NCBI GenBank assembly: GCA_030536165.1 | Contig: JAUNQM010000075.1 | Coordinates: forward strand, 1 to 9,193 | Origin: Prevotellaceae bacterium | Lineage (GTDB): Bacteria; Bacteroidota; Bacteroidia; Bacteroidales; Bacteroidaceae | Direction of reading: 5' to 3' | Length of the DNA stretch: 9,193 nucleotides | Shown: one piece after another, positions 1-6,305 of the stretch | Layout: each line of letters starts with the position of its first letter | How positions within the stretch are numbered: position 1 is the stretch's first letter | The notes under the pieces: generated by a model | What the model was told of the DNA's origin: nothing | Seen by the model: only the letters and a program-made list of their open reading frames with translations | Databases searched by the model: none | Made by a program: the position numbers and the translations under genes

Positions 1-47
1 TATGAGTCTAAAATCGGTTTTTGTCCTGTTTTTTCCGACTTTTTTAT

Positions 48-80
48 CCCGAACTCACGTACTTTATACGCGAGTTCGGG
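48..80. repeat. Imperfect inverted repeat / hairpin
   Basis: The arms CCCGAACTC (48-56) and GAGTTCGGG (72-80) are perfectly complementary. After one A/C mismatch the pairing continues with CGTA (58-61) against TACG (67-70), leaving a five-base loop CTTTA. A T-run precedes it and an A-rich stretch follows it, so neither strand has the stem-then-U-tract order of a standard intrinsic terminator. It could be an operator, a transcript-end structure or a remnant of a mobile repeat. The pairing is seen directly; the role is unknown. Confidence 0.6.
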
Positions 81-97
81 AAAATATAGAAAAATAC

Positions 98-195
98 GGG
101 TCACTGTAGGGGAAAACGGCTATGGGTTATCGGTTGTAACCAACAACCTAAAACCTTCTATGGTTAGGGGGTAGGCCTTCTTTTGCAGGTGACCC
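98..195 (+). repeat. Nested inverted repeats, possible structured leader RNA
   Basis: GGGTCAC (98-104) is complementary to GTGACCC (189-195), closing an 84-base interior. Inside, GGTT (125-128) pairs with AACC (152-155), and GGTTG (132-136) pairs with CAACC (144-148) across a seven-base loop. CTATGG occurs twice (120-125 and 158-163). The segment also holds the 12-mer GTTATCGGTTGT (126-137), which recurs before susC. I recognise no known riboswitch family. Structure is only inferred from complementarity, and it lies upstream of the best -7-like box, so it may be DNA-level regulation rather than part of the mRNA. Confidence 0.3.
126..137 (+). repeat. Shared 12-mer GTTATCGGTTGT, copy 1
   Basis: The same 12 bases occur at 1197-1208. 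Copy 1 lies upstream of the first gene and copy 2 upstream of susC, so a common regulator site is possible. The flanking bases differ, so the match is exactly 12 and could still be chance. Confidence 0.35.
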
Positions 196-303
196 AATTT
201 CTTGCTTATTTGATTTGCAAAATTGATGATGTGATACCGTTAAAAATGTTTAAATAAAGGTAATTTTTATTTTCGTGAAAGTAGATTTTTGCTTTTTTAT
301 ATG

Positions 304-311
304 TAATTTTG
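304..311 (+). promoter_or_regulatory. Bacteroidota-type -7 box candidate (TAnnTTTG)
   Basis: TAATTTTG matches the Bacteroidota -7 consensus TAnnTTTG exactly and lies about 58 bases before the start codon at 369. The nearest TTTG upstream (288-291) is only 12 bases away, shorter than the roughly 19-21 expected for a -33 partner, so only the -7 half is supported. A 7-of-8 match (AATCTTTG, 319-326) also lies close by. Start of transcription would fall at about 315-335. Confidence 0.45.
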
Positions 312-368
312 CAGTCGCAATCTTTGTATTCTATTAACAAAATTATATTATTAAACAATTAATTAACT

Positions 369-1175
369 ATGAGAATTTTTACTTCATTATTTGCTATTGT
401 ATTCTGTGGCATGGTATGCGCACAAGGTAATTATGTTGTGCTTGCACCAGAAACTGAAAAAGAATGTACTTCAGACGGTATCCTTTCGTTTACAAACTGC
501 GACCTCACACTCGATACAGGTAGTGGTGACCAGACAGCAGGAAGCACAGACATCACTTCCCGTCACTGGAACAACAATGTAACTTTCCTCGGATGGAAAG
601 TTTCTAAGAACGACAAGGTGACAATCAATATTCCTGATGGACAGAAGCTCTATAAACTTGAACTCTATGGCTTCTCAAACGGTGATAACTGGGACTACCT
701 TCTCAACTATGGTGAAGATGAATGGGGCGATCCAGCTTGGGTTGACGAGTTAGGCGAAGGTGTGAAAGACAATGCTAAGATTCAGGAGGCAACATATCCT
801 ATTGACCCATGTGGCTATGTTACTGATGGTGCCAAGACTGAATGGACAAAGGAGAATGCAGGTTATACTTTTGCATCACTTGATTTCACTGATGCTCCTT
901 ACGAAGGTAAGTTCACTTTCGTTATCAGCGGTAATAACACTTGTGCTATAGGTCTTCGTTGCTGGTTAGAGGCTCCAGGTCCTGGTGGCGATGAGGTTAA
1001 GGGTGACGCTAACAGCGATGGCAATGTTGACGTTTCTGACATTACAACTGTTGCAACTTATATTCTTACTGGTTCTGCAGATAACTTTAATTTCAAGAAT
1101 GCAGATGTTGACGGTGACAACTCGATTACTGTAAGCGATATCACAGGTATCGCATCTATTATCCTTGGCAATTAA
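369..1175 (+). CDS. Secreted protein with C-terminal dockerin type I-like domain (paralogue A)
   Basis: This 268-residue protein has a signal peptide (about residues 1-18, likely cleaved in VCA|Q; no lipobox) and a central domain of about 190 residues that I cannot assign to a named family. The central domain carries WKVSKNDKV (from W76), GEDEWGDP (115-122), YPIDPCG (from 143) and GLRCW (ending at W199). Residues 211-268 form a dockerin type I-like pair of calcium loops: loop 1 has D213, N215, D217, N219 and D224; loop 2 has D246, D248, D250, S252 and D257. Each is followed by the helix start SDIT. The protein at 6306-7151 shares all these motifs. The central domain ends in a beta-rich 'FVISGNN...GLRCW' segment, so a carbohydrate- or ligand-binding beta-sandwich is possible but inferred. 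It opens the cluster, 195 bp before susC, and probably shares its transcript. No cohesin is visible here. Confidence 0.85.
   Translation: MRIFTSLFAIVFCGMVCAQGNYVVLAPETEKECTSDGILSFTNCDLTLDTGSGDQTAGSTDITSRHWNNNVTFLGWKVSKNDKVTINIPDGQKLYKLELYGFSNGDNWDYLLNYGEDEWGDPAWVDELGEGVKDNAKIQEATYPIDPCGYVTDGAKTEWTKENAGYTFASLDFTDAPYEGKFTFVISGNNTCAIGLRCWLEAPGPGGDEVKGDANSDGNVDVSDITTVATYILTGSADNFNFKNADVDGDNSITVSDITGIASIILGN
999..1172 (+). other. Dockerin type I-like domain of paralogue A
   Basis: These 58 residues hold two 12-residue calcium-loop motifs (DxNxDGxVxxSD and DxDxDxxIxxSD) about 33 residues apart. This is the dockerin type I arrangement also common at the C termini of secreted Bacteroidota proteins. 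In clostridia such domains bind cohesins; in Bacteroidota the partner is usually unknown. All acidic or polar calcium-ligand positions are intact in both loops. Confidence 0.8.
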
Positions 1176-1196
1176 TTGTAAAAAACTTGACGATAC

Positions 1197-1208
1197 GTTA
1201 TCGGTTGT
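1197..1208 (+). repeat. Shared 12-mer GTTATCGGTTGT, copy 2
   Basis: This is the second copy of the intergenic 12-mer, 21 bases after the stop of the first gene and about 160 bases before susC. It overlaps the CGATA/TATCG hairpin (1191-1203). Confidence 0.35.
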
Positions 1209-1239
1209 GGGTGGCATAGAATAGTATGTGCTACTTGCA

Positions 1240-1251
1240 GCCGATATCGGC
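1240..1251. repeat. Perfect 12-bp palindrome
   Basis: GCCGATATCGGC equals its own reverse complement. Its centre lies about 125 bp before the susC start. The length and symmetry suit a dimeric DNA-binding protein site, but it may also be chance. No second full copy was seen in the window. Confidence 0.5.
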
Positions 1252-1370
1252 GTGTCATAATGTGATTAGGTAAAAGACCTTGAGACTCAAGTCTGTCATT
1301 GGTAAAAGTTGGCAGATAATGCCATCCTAACACAACATGGGAAACTAAAACTTCAATTATATAATAAATA

Positions 1371-4300
1371 ATGTATATGCTAAAAAACATCCGCATTTTA
1401 TTGGCAGCATTGGTGGTGATGATGACCACTGCTGCAACAGCACAGACCATCAGTGGTACTGTGAAAGATGGTGATGGTGAACCCGTTATCGGTGCAACGG
1501 TGGTAGAGAAAGGCACTTCAAATGGTGCTATCACTGACCTTAACGGTAACTTCACCTTAAAGGCTACAGGTAAGAAACATCTTGTTGTTTCGTATGTAGG
1601 AATGGAAAGCCAGGAGGTAAATCCTGCTGGTAAGTCGAAAATCAATGTTGTGCTTAAGAATTCAAGTTACAGCCTTGACGATGTAGTAGTCATAGGTTAT
1701 GGTGCAGTAAAGAAGCGCGACCTTACAGGTGCCGTGGCATCAGTAAAATCTGAGGACATCGTCCGCACTCCTACGACAAACATCATGGAAGCAATTCAGG
1801 GACAGGTGGCAGGCTTTGACATCACTCGTTCGAATGGTGAAGTAGGAGCAGCCATGAACCTCACGCTGCGTGGTAACCGTTCAATCTACGGTAACAACGC
1901 TCCTTTGTTTATTATCGATGGCATGGAAGGTTCGTTCGACGAACTTAACCCTAACGACATTGAAAGTATAGAAGTGCTGAAGGATGCTTCTTCAACGGCT
2001 ATCTATGGTGCTGCAGGTGCAAATGGTGTAGTAATCGTTACTACAAAGAGCGCAAAGAATGGTAAGTTTGAAATAAATTTTGATGCATACGCAGGCTGGA
2101 ACAAGGTGACTTCGTTCCCAGAGGTAAGAACAGGCGAAGACTATATCGCTTTCCGTCGTGAAGCAATGAGAGCATCAGGCAACTGGAACAGTGCAGCTGA
2201 CGATGCTTCATTGTTCCCAGCTCATTATCAGACTTTAATAGACAATAATAATTGGGTAAACTGGTTTGAGGAAGGTTCGCAGACAGGCTCTATGCAGGAA
2301 TACAACCTTTCAACATCATACGCCAATGACCGCATGAACGCATTTGCTTCAATGAACTATTCCGACACACAAGGAACCCTGAAGGGCGATGCACTGAAGC
2401 GTTACTCTTTGCGTACACGTTTGGACTTCATGCCTAACAAGGTGGTTAAGTATGGTTTGAACCTCTATGCAATGTACGGTGACAACGATAAGCGAAACTC
2501 ACGCGTTTGGAACCGAATGATGTGTACACCTCCACTTGGTATTCCATATACTGAGGATGGATCGATAAATTACTACCCAATCGAAGGTGATGGCACATAC
2601 CCAACTCCTCTGACCGACATGGGACAGGGACAGTATGTGAACAATATCAAGACCCTCAGCATTGCTCCACAGGCTTACGTAGAGATTACTCCAATTAAGG
2701 GCTTGTCTGTAAAATCAGTTCTTGGTGGATATTTCCGCAATCGTAAGCAAGGAATCTACCAGGGTATCCATTCATGGAGCGGACTTCAGGACGGTCAGTC
2801 AACCGCAGAGACTCCTAATACGTTTACATATAACTACAAGTGGCAGAACATAGCTTCATATCTTTGGGATATCAACGAAGACCATCACCTTACCTTCACA
2901 GGTGTAACAGAATGGTCAAAGGGACGTACAGAGGCATCAAATGCAATAGGACATGGTTTTGACTCTGACGACTACGCTTACCATAACCTTAGTGCTGGAA
3001 CAGGCACACCATCAGTTGAATCTTCATACACACAGACACAGATGATGTCGTACATCATTCGTGCGATGTATAGCTACAAGAGCCGTTACTTGCTCACACT
3101 CTCAAATCGTTGGGACGGTAGTTCAAAGCTCTCTTCTGGTCATAAGTGGGATAGCTTCCCTGCAGTAGCTGTTGCATGGAGAATCTCTGACGAACCTTTC
3201 ATGAAGTCAGCAAGCAGTTGGCTTGACAACTTGAAACTCCGTGTAAGCTATGGTGTAACTGGTAACGACGGACTTGGTGCATACGGAACACTCGCTTATT
3301 CACAGGCAGGCATGCTCGGTTTCCAGGAAACAGGTATGCCTTACAGTACTTACTCAACTAACATTTCCAACCTTGGACTCGGTTGGGAGAAGTCTTATTC
3401 ATGGGACATCGGTCTTGATGCTGCATTCTTGAACAATCGTATCGACGTAGCTATCGACTGGTATCGCACAGACACGAAGGACTTGCTCTACCAGAGAGGA
3501 TTGCCAGCTGCAACAGGTGGTACTGTAAGTGGTACAGACTTCACAACATTCTCTATTTGGCAGAATGTAGGTAAGACTCGTAACACAGGTCTTGAAGTTG
3601 CTATCAACAGCCGCAACATCCTTACAAAGGATTTCACATGGAGCACATCACTTACCTTCTCGACAAACAGTGAAAAGGTTATTGCAACCACAGCTGAGAA
3701 TCCATTGCAGTTTGGTGACTACTACCTCATCGAAGGTCAGCCAGTGCACACATATTATAAATATAAGTATTTAGGCATCTGGAAAGAAGCAGAGGCTACA
3801 GAGGCAGCACGCTACAATCTCACTCCTGGAACAATACACATCGAAGACGTTAATGACGATGGTAAGTTTACAGAAGACGACTATCAGATTATTGGTAATG
3901 CAACTCCTAAGTGGATGGCTTCGTTGTCGAACTTCTTTACATATAAGTGGTTTGACCTGAGCTTCCAGTTAATCTCACGTTGGGACTATACAATGATGTA
4001 CGGTATCACAGGATGGTACAGAAACGATGGTATCAACCCAACTCCGACGGTATGTGACTACTACACACCAGAAAACGAGGATGCACGATATCCACGTCCT
4101 AACTCTGGCGCATCACAGGATACATATCAGGGCAACAGCTCTATCAACTATTTTGATGGTTCATATATCAAGTTGAAGAATGTAACATTCGGATACACAT
4201 TCCCTAAGTCACTTCTGCAGAAGATAAATATCTCTAAGGCTCGTATTTACTTCACAGCATCAAATCCGTTTGTATGGACAAAGAGCAGCTATATTAAGAA

Positions 4301-4382
4301 CTACGACCCAGAAAAGGGTGGCAATGATGACGACGCACCACTCTCTAAGCAGTTTGTATTTGGTATAAATCTTACATTCTAA
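1371..4382 (+). CDS. susC: SusC/RagA-family TonB-linked outer-membrane transporter
   Basis: At 1003 residues this is full length for the SusC family. It imports ligands captured by its SusD partner across the outer membrane using TonB energy. Visible parts in order: signal peptide (about 1-24, ending TATA|Q); a carboxypeptidase-regulatory-like domain (about 26-97, with ISGTVKDGDGEPVIGA and DLNGNFTL); the TonB-box region and start of the plug (DDVVVIGYG, about 103-110); the SusC plug signature around 193-226 (NPNDIESIEVLKDAS, then AIYGAAGANGVVIVTT); a long beta-barrel; the usual late 'DVNDDGKFTEDD..IIGN' loop (about 823-843); and a C-terminal strand ending FGINLTF with terminal Phe for BAM-dependent assembly. 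Starts at 1371 and 1377 (MYMLKN or MLKN) are both plausible; no strong Shine-Dalgarno separates them. SusD follows 18 bp after the stop. The substrate cannot be deduced from the sequence. It has no N-terminal anti-sigma-interaction (STN) domain, so self-regulation through an ECF sigma factor is not indicated. Confidence 0.97.
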   Translation: MYMLKNIRILLAALVVMMTTAATAQTISGTVKDGDGEPVIGATVVEKGTSNGAITDLNGNFTLKATGKKHLVVSYVGMESQEVNPAGKSKINVVLKNSSYSLDDVVVIGYGAVKKRDLTGAVASVKSEDIVRTPTTNIMEAIQGQVAGFDITRSNGEVGAAMNLTLRGNRSIYGNNAPLFIIDGMEGSFDELNPNDIESIEVLKDASSTAIYGAAGANGVVIVTTKSAKNGKFEINFDAYAGWNKVTSFPEVRTGEDYIAFRREAMRASGNWNSAADDASLFPAHYQTLIDNNNWVNWFEEGSQTGSMQEYNLSTSYANDRMNAFASMNYSDTQGTLKGDALKRYSLRTRLDFMPNKVVKYGLNLYAMYGDNDKRNSRVWNRMMCTPPLGIPYTEDGSINYYPIEGDGTYPTPLTDMGQGQYVNNIKTLSIAPQAYVEITPIKGLSVKSVLGGYFRNRKQGIYQGIHSWSGLQDGQSTAETPNTFTYNYKWQNIASYLWDINEDHHLTFTGVTEWSKGRTEASNAIGHGFDSDDYAYHNLSAGTGTPSVESSYTQTQMMSYIIRAMYSYKSRYLLTLSNRWDGSSKLSSGHKWDSFPAVAVAWRISDEPFMKSASSWLDNLKLRVSYGVTGNDGLGAYGTLAYSQAGMLGFQETGMPYSTYSTNISNLGLGWEKSYSWDIGLDAAFLNNRIDVAIDWYRTDTKDLLYQRGLPAATGGTVSGTDFTTFSIWQNVGKTRNTGLEVAINSRNILTKDFTWSTSLTFSTNSEKVIATTAENPLQFGDYYLIEGQPVHTYYKYKYLGIWKEAEATEAARYNLTPGTIHIEDVNDDGKFTEDDYQIIGNATPKWMASLSNFFTYKWFDLSFQLISRWDYTMMYGITGWYRNDGINPTPTVCDYYTPENEDARYPRPNSGASQDTYQGNSSINYFDGSYIKLKNVTFGYTFPKSLLQKINISKARIYFTASNPFVWTKSSYIKNYDPEKGGNDDDAPLSKQFVFGINLTF

Positions 4383-4386
4383 TATT

Positions 4387-4392
4387 AGGAGG
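4387..4392 (+). promoter_or_regulatory. Strong Shine-Dalgarno site choosing the susD start
   Basis: AGGAGG lies only two bases before the ATG at 4395 but eight bases before the ATG at 4401, which therefore has normal spacing and is the better start. A perfect Shine-Dalgarno is uncommon in Bacteroidota, whose genes usually rely on AT-rich leaders. None of the other starts in this window has one. Confidence 0.6.
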
Positions 4393-4400
4393 AAATGACA

Positions 4401-5297
4401 ATGAAAAAGAATTATATAATGACAAAGATAAGTGGCATTTTGTGTGTAGGACTCACTGCCATGTTGCTTGCAGGATGTTCGCTTGACGAAGAAAACCTTT
4501 CTGCAATATCAACTGACCAGGAATGGAGCACGGCAGAAGGTTTTGAGAAATTACTGAATTCATGCTATGTACCTCTTGTGCGTGTTGTATATGGTCAGGC
4601 AGAAGATACATACATATTTGAATCAGAATCAGGTACAGATATCTGGCAGGATCCTGTGAATGGCGGTACAAACGGAAACTTCAGCAAGTGCATCCGCTAT
4701 CAGGATATGGGACCTTCAGTGTATATGTTCTATGAAGCATATCAGGGATTCTATGCAACTTTGAACAACTGTAATGCTGTGATTGAATATGCTTCGAAGG
4801 TAAATGGGATAGAAGAAGCTAAGTTAAAGGAATTGACAGCTGAAGCTTATTTCCTCCGTGCACACTGTTTGTTCAATATTGTTGAGTACTACGGTGGAAA
4901 GTATCTGCCTACAACTCCTACAACTGAGGCTTTGACTTCACTCCCATGCAGCAGTATCAACGAATTCTATGACGTAATACTTTCAGACCTGAAGATAGCT
5001 ATGGCCGACCTTCCTGTAAAGCAGGATATCACAGGCCATGCCTTCAAGGCTGCAGCTTATCACCTCTATGCAAAGGCTTGCCTGACATACGCATCTTATA
5101 CTGATGGCAAGTGTGGAGCAACTCCTATCTCTGCAGATGAGCAGAAACGACTTTGGACAGAGGCTCTCAATGCGACTGACGAACTCATCAACAATGCATC
5201 ACAATACAATGTAAAGCTCTATCAGAACATAGAAGAAGTATTTGATGAAACAAGGCAAACGCAGAGGCTCTGTTCGTTGTCACTCACTCATCTGTAA
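4401..5297 (+). CDS. SusD N-terminal fragment as read
   Basis: If the sequence is taken literally, this frame encodes the lipoprotein signal and the N-terminal SusD-like half (about 298 residues from 4401; 300 if started at 4395). It ends with an unrelated out-of-frame tail (RQTQRLCSLSLTHL). On its own it would lack the C-terminal SusD helices and ligand-facing loops, so independent function is doubtful. Confidence 0.7.
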   Translation: MKKNYIMTKISGILCVGLTAMLLAGCSLDEENLSAISTDQEWSTAEGFEKLLNSCYVPLVRVVYGQAEDTYIFESESGTDIWQDPVNGGTNGNFSKCIRYQDMGPSVYMFYEAYQGFYATLNNCNAVIEYASKVNGIEEAKLKELTAEAYFLRAHCLFNIVEYYGGKYLPTTPTTEALTSLPCSSINEFYDVILSDLKIAMADLPVKQDITGHAFKAAAYHLYAKACLTYASYTDGKCGATPISADEQKRLWTEALNATDELINNASQYNVKLYQNIEEVFDETRQTQRLCSLSLTHL

Positions 5298-6238
5298 TGG
5301 AATATAATCCACGTCAGGCATACTTCAACCGTGCATGGAAGCAGTTCGAGGCATACAACAACAATAGCGAAGGTATTTATATGGAGTGTTTGACACCTGA
5401 TTACAGCAATGTTCTCAACGGATATACTATTACTCCTATAGCAAACGGTAGTTGCCGTCTGTGTCCTTCAAAGAAGTTCCTTGATTTGTTCCAGGACAAC
5501 GACGGACGCTATAAGGCATTCTTCAGAGATACATACTATGCTAACCGCAGAAAGAAGAAGGCTACAAGCGGTCCTTACAAGAACCAGCAAGTATATGTAT
5601 GGACAGAGAACGATGCAAAGCGTTACAACCTTGACCTGACACGTGTAAACAACGACCAGTTCTATATCCCTCTCAACGACACATGTGTCTATATCTCAAA
5701 GAAGAAACTCACAGAAGCTGATCGTAATTCACGCCGTTATGCAACCTATAACGTCGATGACAACTATGCTGACCAGACTCAGCCAAAACGCTTCTTCCCT
5801 TCTTTGAAGAAGATGGATGCTCCTAAATATTATGCTGGCTCAAATGCATCAAAGCCTTACTCTTATGCAGATTGTATCATTTACCGTCTGGGTGAGACAT
5901 ATCTTTTAGCAGCAGAAGCAGCATGGCGTTTAGGCAAGACAGATGTTGCGCTCAAGCGAATCAATGCAATTCGTAACCGTGCATGTATTGGTCACAACAA
6001 CAGTATGAATCTGACCACAATCGACCAGGAAACTCTGCTCAATGAATACGCTCTTGAAATGTGTGGTGAATGGTGCCGTTGGCAGACTTTGAAGCGTTTC
6101 CGTGCTTTGGCTGAACGTATCAGTGACTTCAACCCTCAGATAACGACATTCAAGGATGAGTATTACCTGCGTCCAGTCAATGCTTCAGAGATTGATGTGC
6201 TCGACAATGGTTCAGAATATCAGAATCCTGGATATTAA
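5255..6238 (+). CDS. SusD C-terminal fragment as read
   Basis: This frame carries the RagB/SusD C-terminal half. Family-like coding begins upstream of the first in-frame ATG at 5297, in bases 5255-5296, which is why the break looks like a frameshift and not two genes. The first frame stops in TAATG, with the stop and the ATG at 5297 sharing one base. Translational coupling could therefore still make a 313-residue product, but it would have no signal peptide and would stay in the cytoplasm. Confidence 0.7.
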   Translation, partial: ANAEALFVVTHSSVMEYNPRQAYFNRAWKQFEAYNNNSEGIYMECLTPDYSNVLNGYTITPIANGSCRLCPSKKFLDLFQDNDGRYKAFFRDTYYANRRKKKATSGPYKNQQVYVWTENDAKRYNLDLTRVNNDQFYIPLNDTCVYISKKKLTEADRNSRRYATYNVDDNYADQTQPKRFFPSLKKMDAPKYYAGSNASKPYSYADCIIYRLGETYLLAAEAAWRLGKTDVALKRINAIRNRACIGHNNSMNLTTIDQETLLNEYALEMCGEWCRWQTLKRFRALAERISDFNPQITTFKDEYYLRPVNASEIDVLDNGSEYQNPGY

Positions 6239-6257
6239 TACAACCAAATAATGTCAT

Positions 6258-6287
6258 GGGGAAGGGGAGGCTCGCCTTCCTTTCCTC
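6258..6287 (+). terminator. 13-bp stem-loop between susD and the next gene
   Basis: Bases 6258-6270 (GGGGAAGGGGAGG) pair along their whole length with 6275-6287, including three G-U pairs, around the tetraloop CTCG. It starts 20 bp after the susD stop and ends 18 bp before the next ATG. There is no T-run after the stem, so it is not a textbook terminator. A partial terminator, or an RNA stability or processing element that sets unequal expression of the upstream and downstream genes, fits better. Pairing is seen directly; the function is inferred. Confidence 0.55.
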
Positions 6288-6305
6288 TCGACAGATTCTC
6301 AGAGT

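Larger units (their letters stand above)
1..368. other. Non-coding leader region upstream of the first gene
   Basis: I see no convincing gene in this stretch. It holds a strong inverted repeat (48-80), a 7-bp long-range inverted repeat (GGGTCAC at 98-104 with GTGACCC at 189-195) enclosing smaller nested ones, and a very AT-rich segment from about 236 to the first start codon that carries a -7-like box. A 35-codon ORF at 2-109 exists but overlaps the inverted repeat, has no family signature and is probably chance. The region is best read as the promoter and leader of the downstream gene cluster, or partly as the tail of an unseen upstream unit. Confidence 0.6.
1176..1370. promoter_or_regulatory. 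Palindrome-rich intergenic region before susC
   Basis: The 195 bp between the first gene and susC contain several compact symmetric elements: CGATA/TATCG (1191-1203), a perfect 12-bp palindrome GCCGATATCGGC (1240-1251), a 13-bp palindrome CTTGAGACTCAAG (1279-1291) flanked by two copies of GGTAAAAG (1269-1276 and 1301-1308), and TGGCA/TGCCA with a five-base loop (1310-1324). TATCGG (1199-1204) can pair either with CGATA just upstream or with CCGATA at 1241-1246, so alternative folds are possible. I found no TAnnTTTG promoter and no stem followed by a U-tract. Operator, attenuator or mRNA-processing roles are all possible. Confidence 0.45.
4401..6238 (+). pseudogene. susD: SusD/RagB-family surface lipoprotein, apparent frameshift
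   Basis: The two consecutive reading frames together make one SusD-family glycan-binding lipoprotein of about 612 residues, the partner of SusC. The first frame has a lipoprotein signal with LLAGC (Cys at residue 26 from the 4401 start), then SLDEE, an acidic stretch typical of surface-exported Bacteroidota lipoproteins. It continues with SusD TPR-type helices (AEAYFLRAHCLFNIVEYYGG). After FDET (to 5252) the frame changes. From 5255 the other frame reads ANAEALFVVTHSSVM and runs on to the normal end, with RLGETYLLAAEAAWRLG, RINAIRNRA and the terminal RPVNASEIDVL...QNPGY. One missing base around 5250-5256 (ACAAGG) explains the break. It could be a real mutation, phase variation or a sequencing/assembly error in an A-run. 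SusC and both flanking genes are intact, which favours an error or a recent event. Confidence 0.88.

Noticed and set aside
2..109. 35-codon + strand ORF at the window start
   Set aside because: It is short, overlaps the 48-80 inverted repeat, lacks a plausible leader and shows no family motif.
1191..1208. Intrinsic terminator after the first gene
   Set aside because: The CGATA/TATCG stem is only five pairs and is followed by GTTGTGGG, not a T-run.
1172..1645. 157-residue minus-strand ORF across the gap into susC
   Set aside because: It covers the susC signal peptide and regulatory-like domain in antisense and shows no recognisable domain.
5245..5260. Programmed -1 ribosomal frameshift site in susD
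   Set aside because: No in-frame X XXY YYZ heptamer is present (codons read GAT GAA ACA AGG CAA), and programmed shifting is not known for SusD genes. A missing base is simpler.
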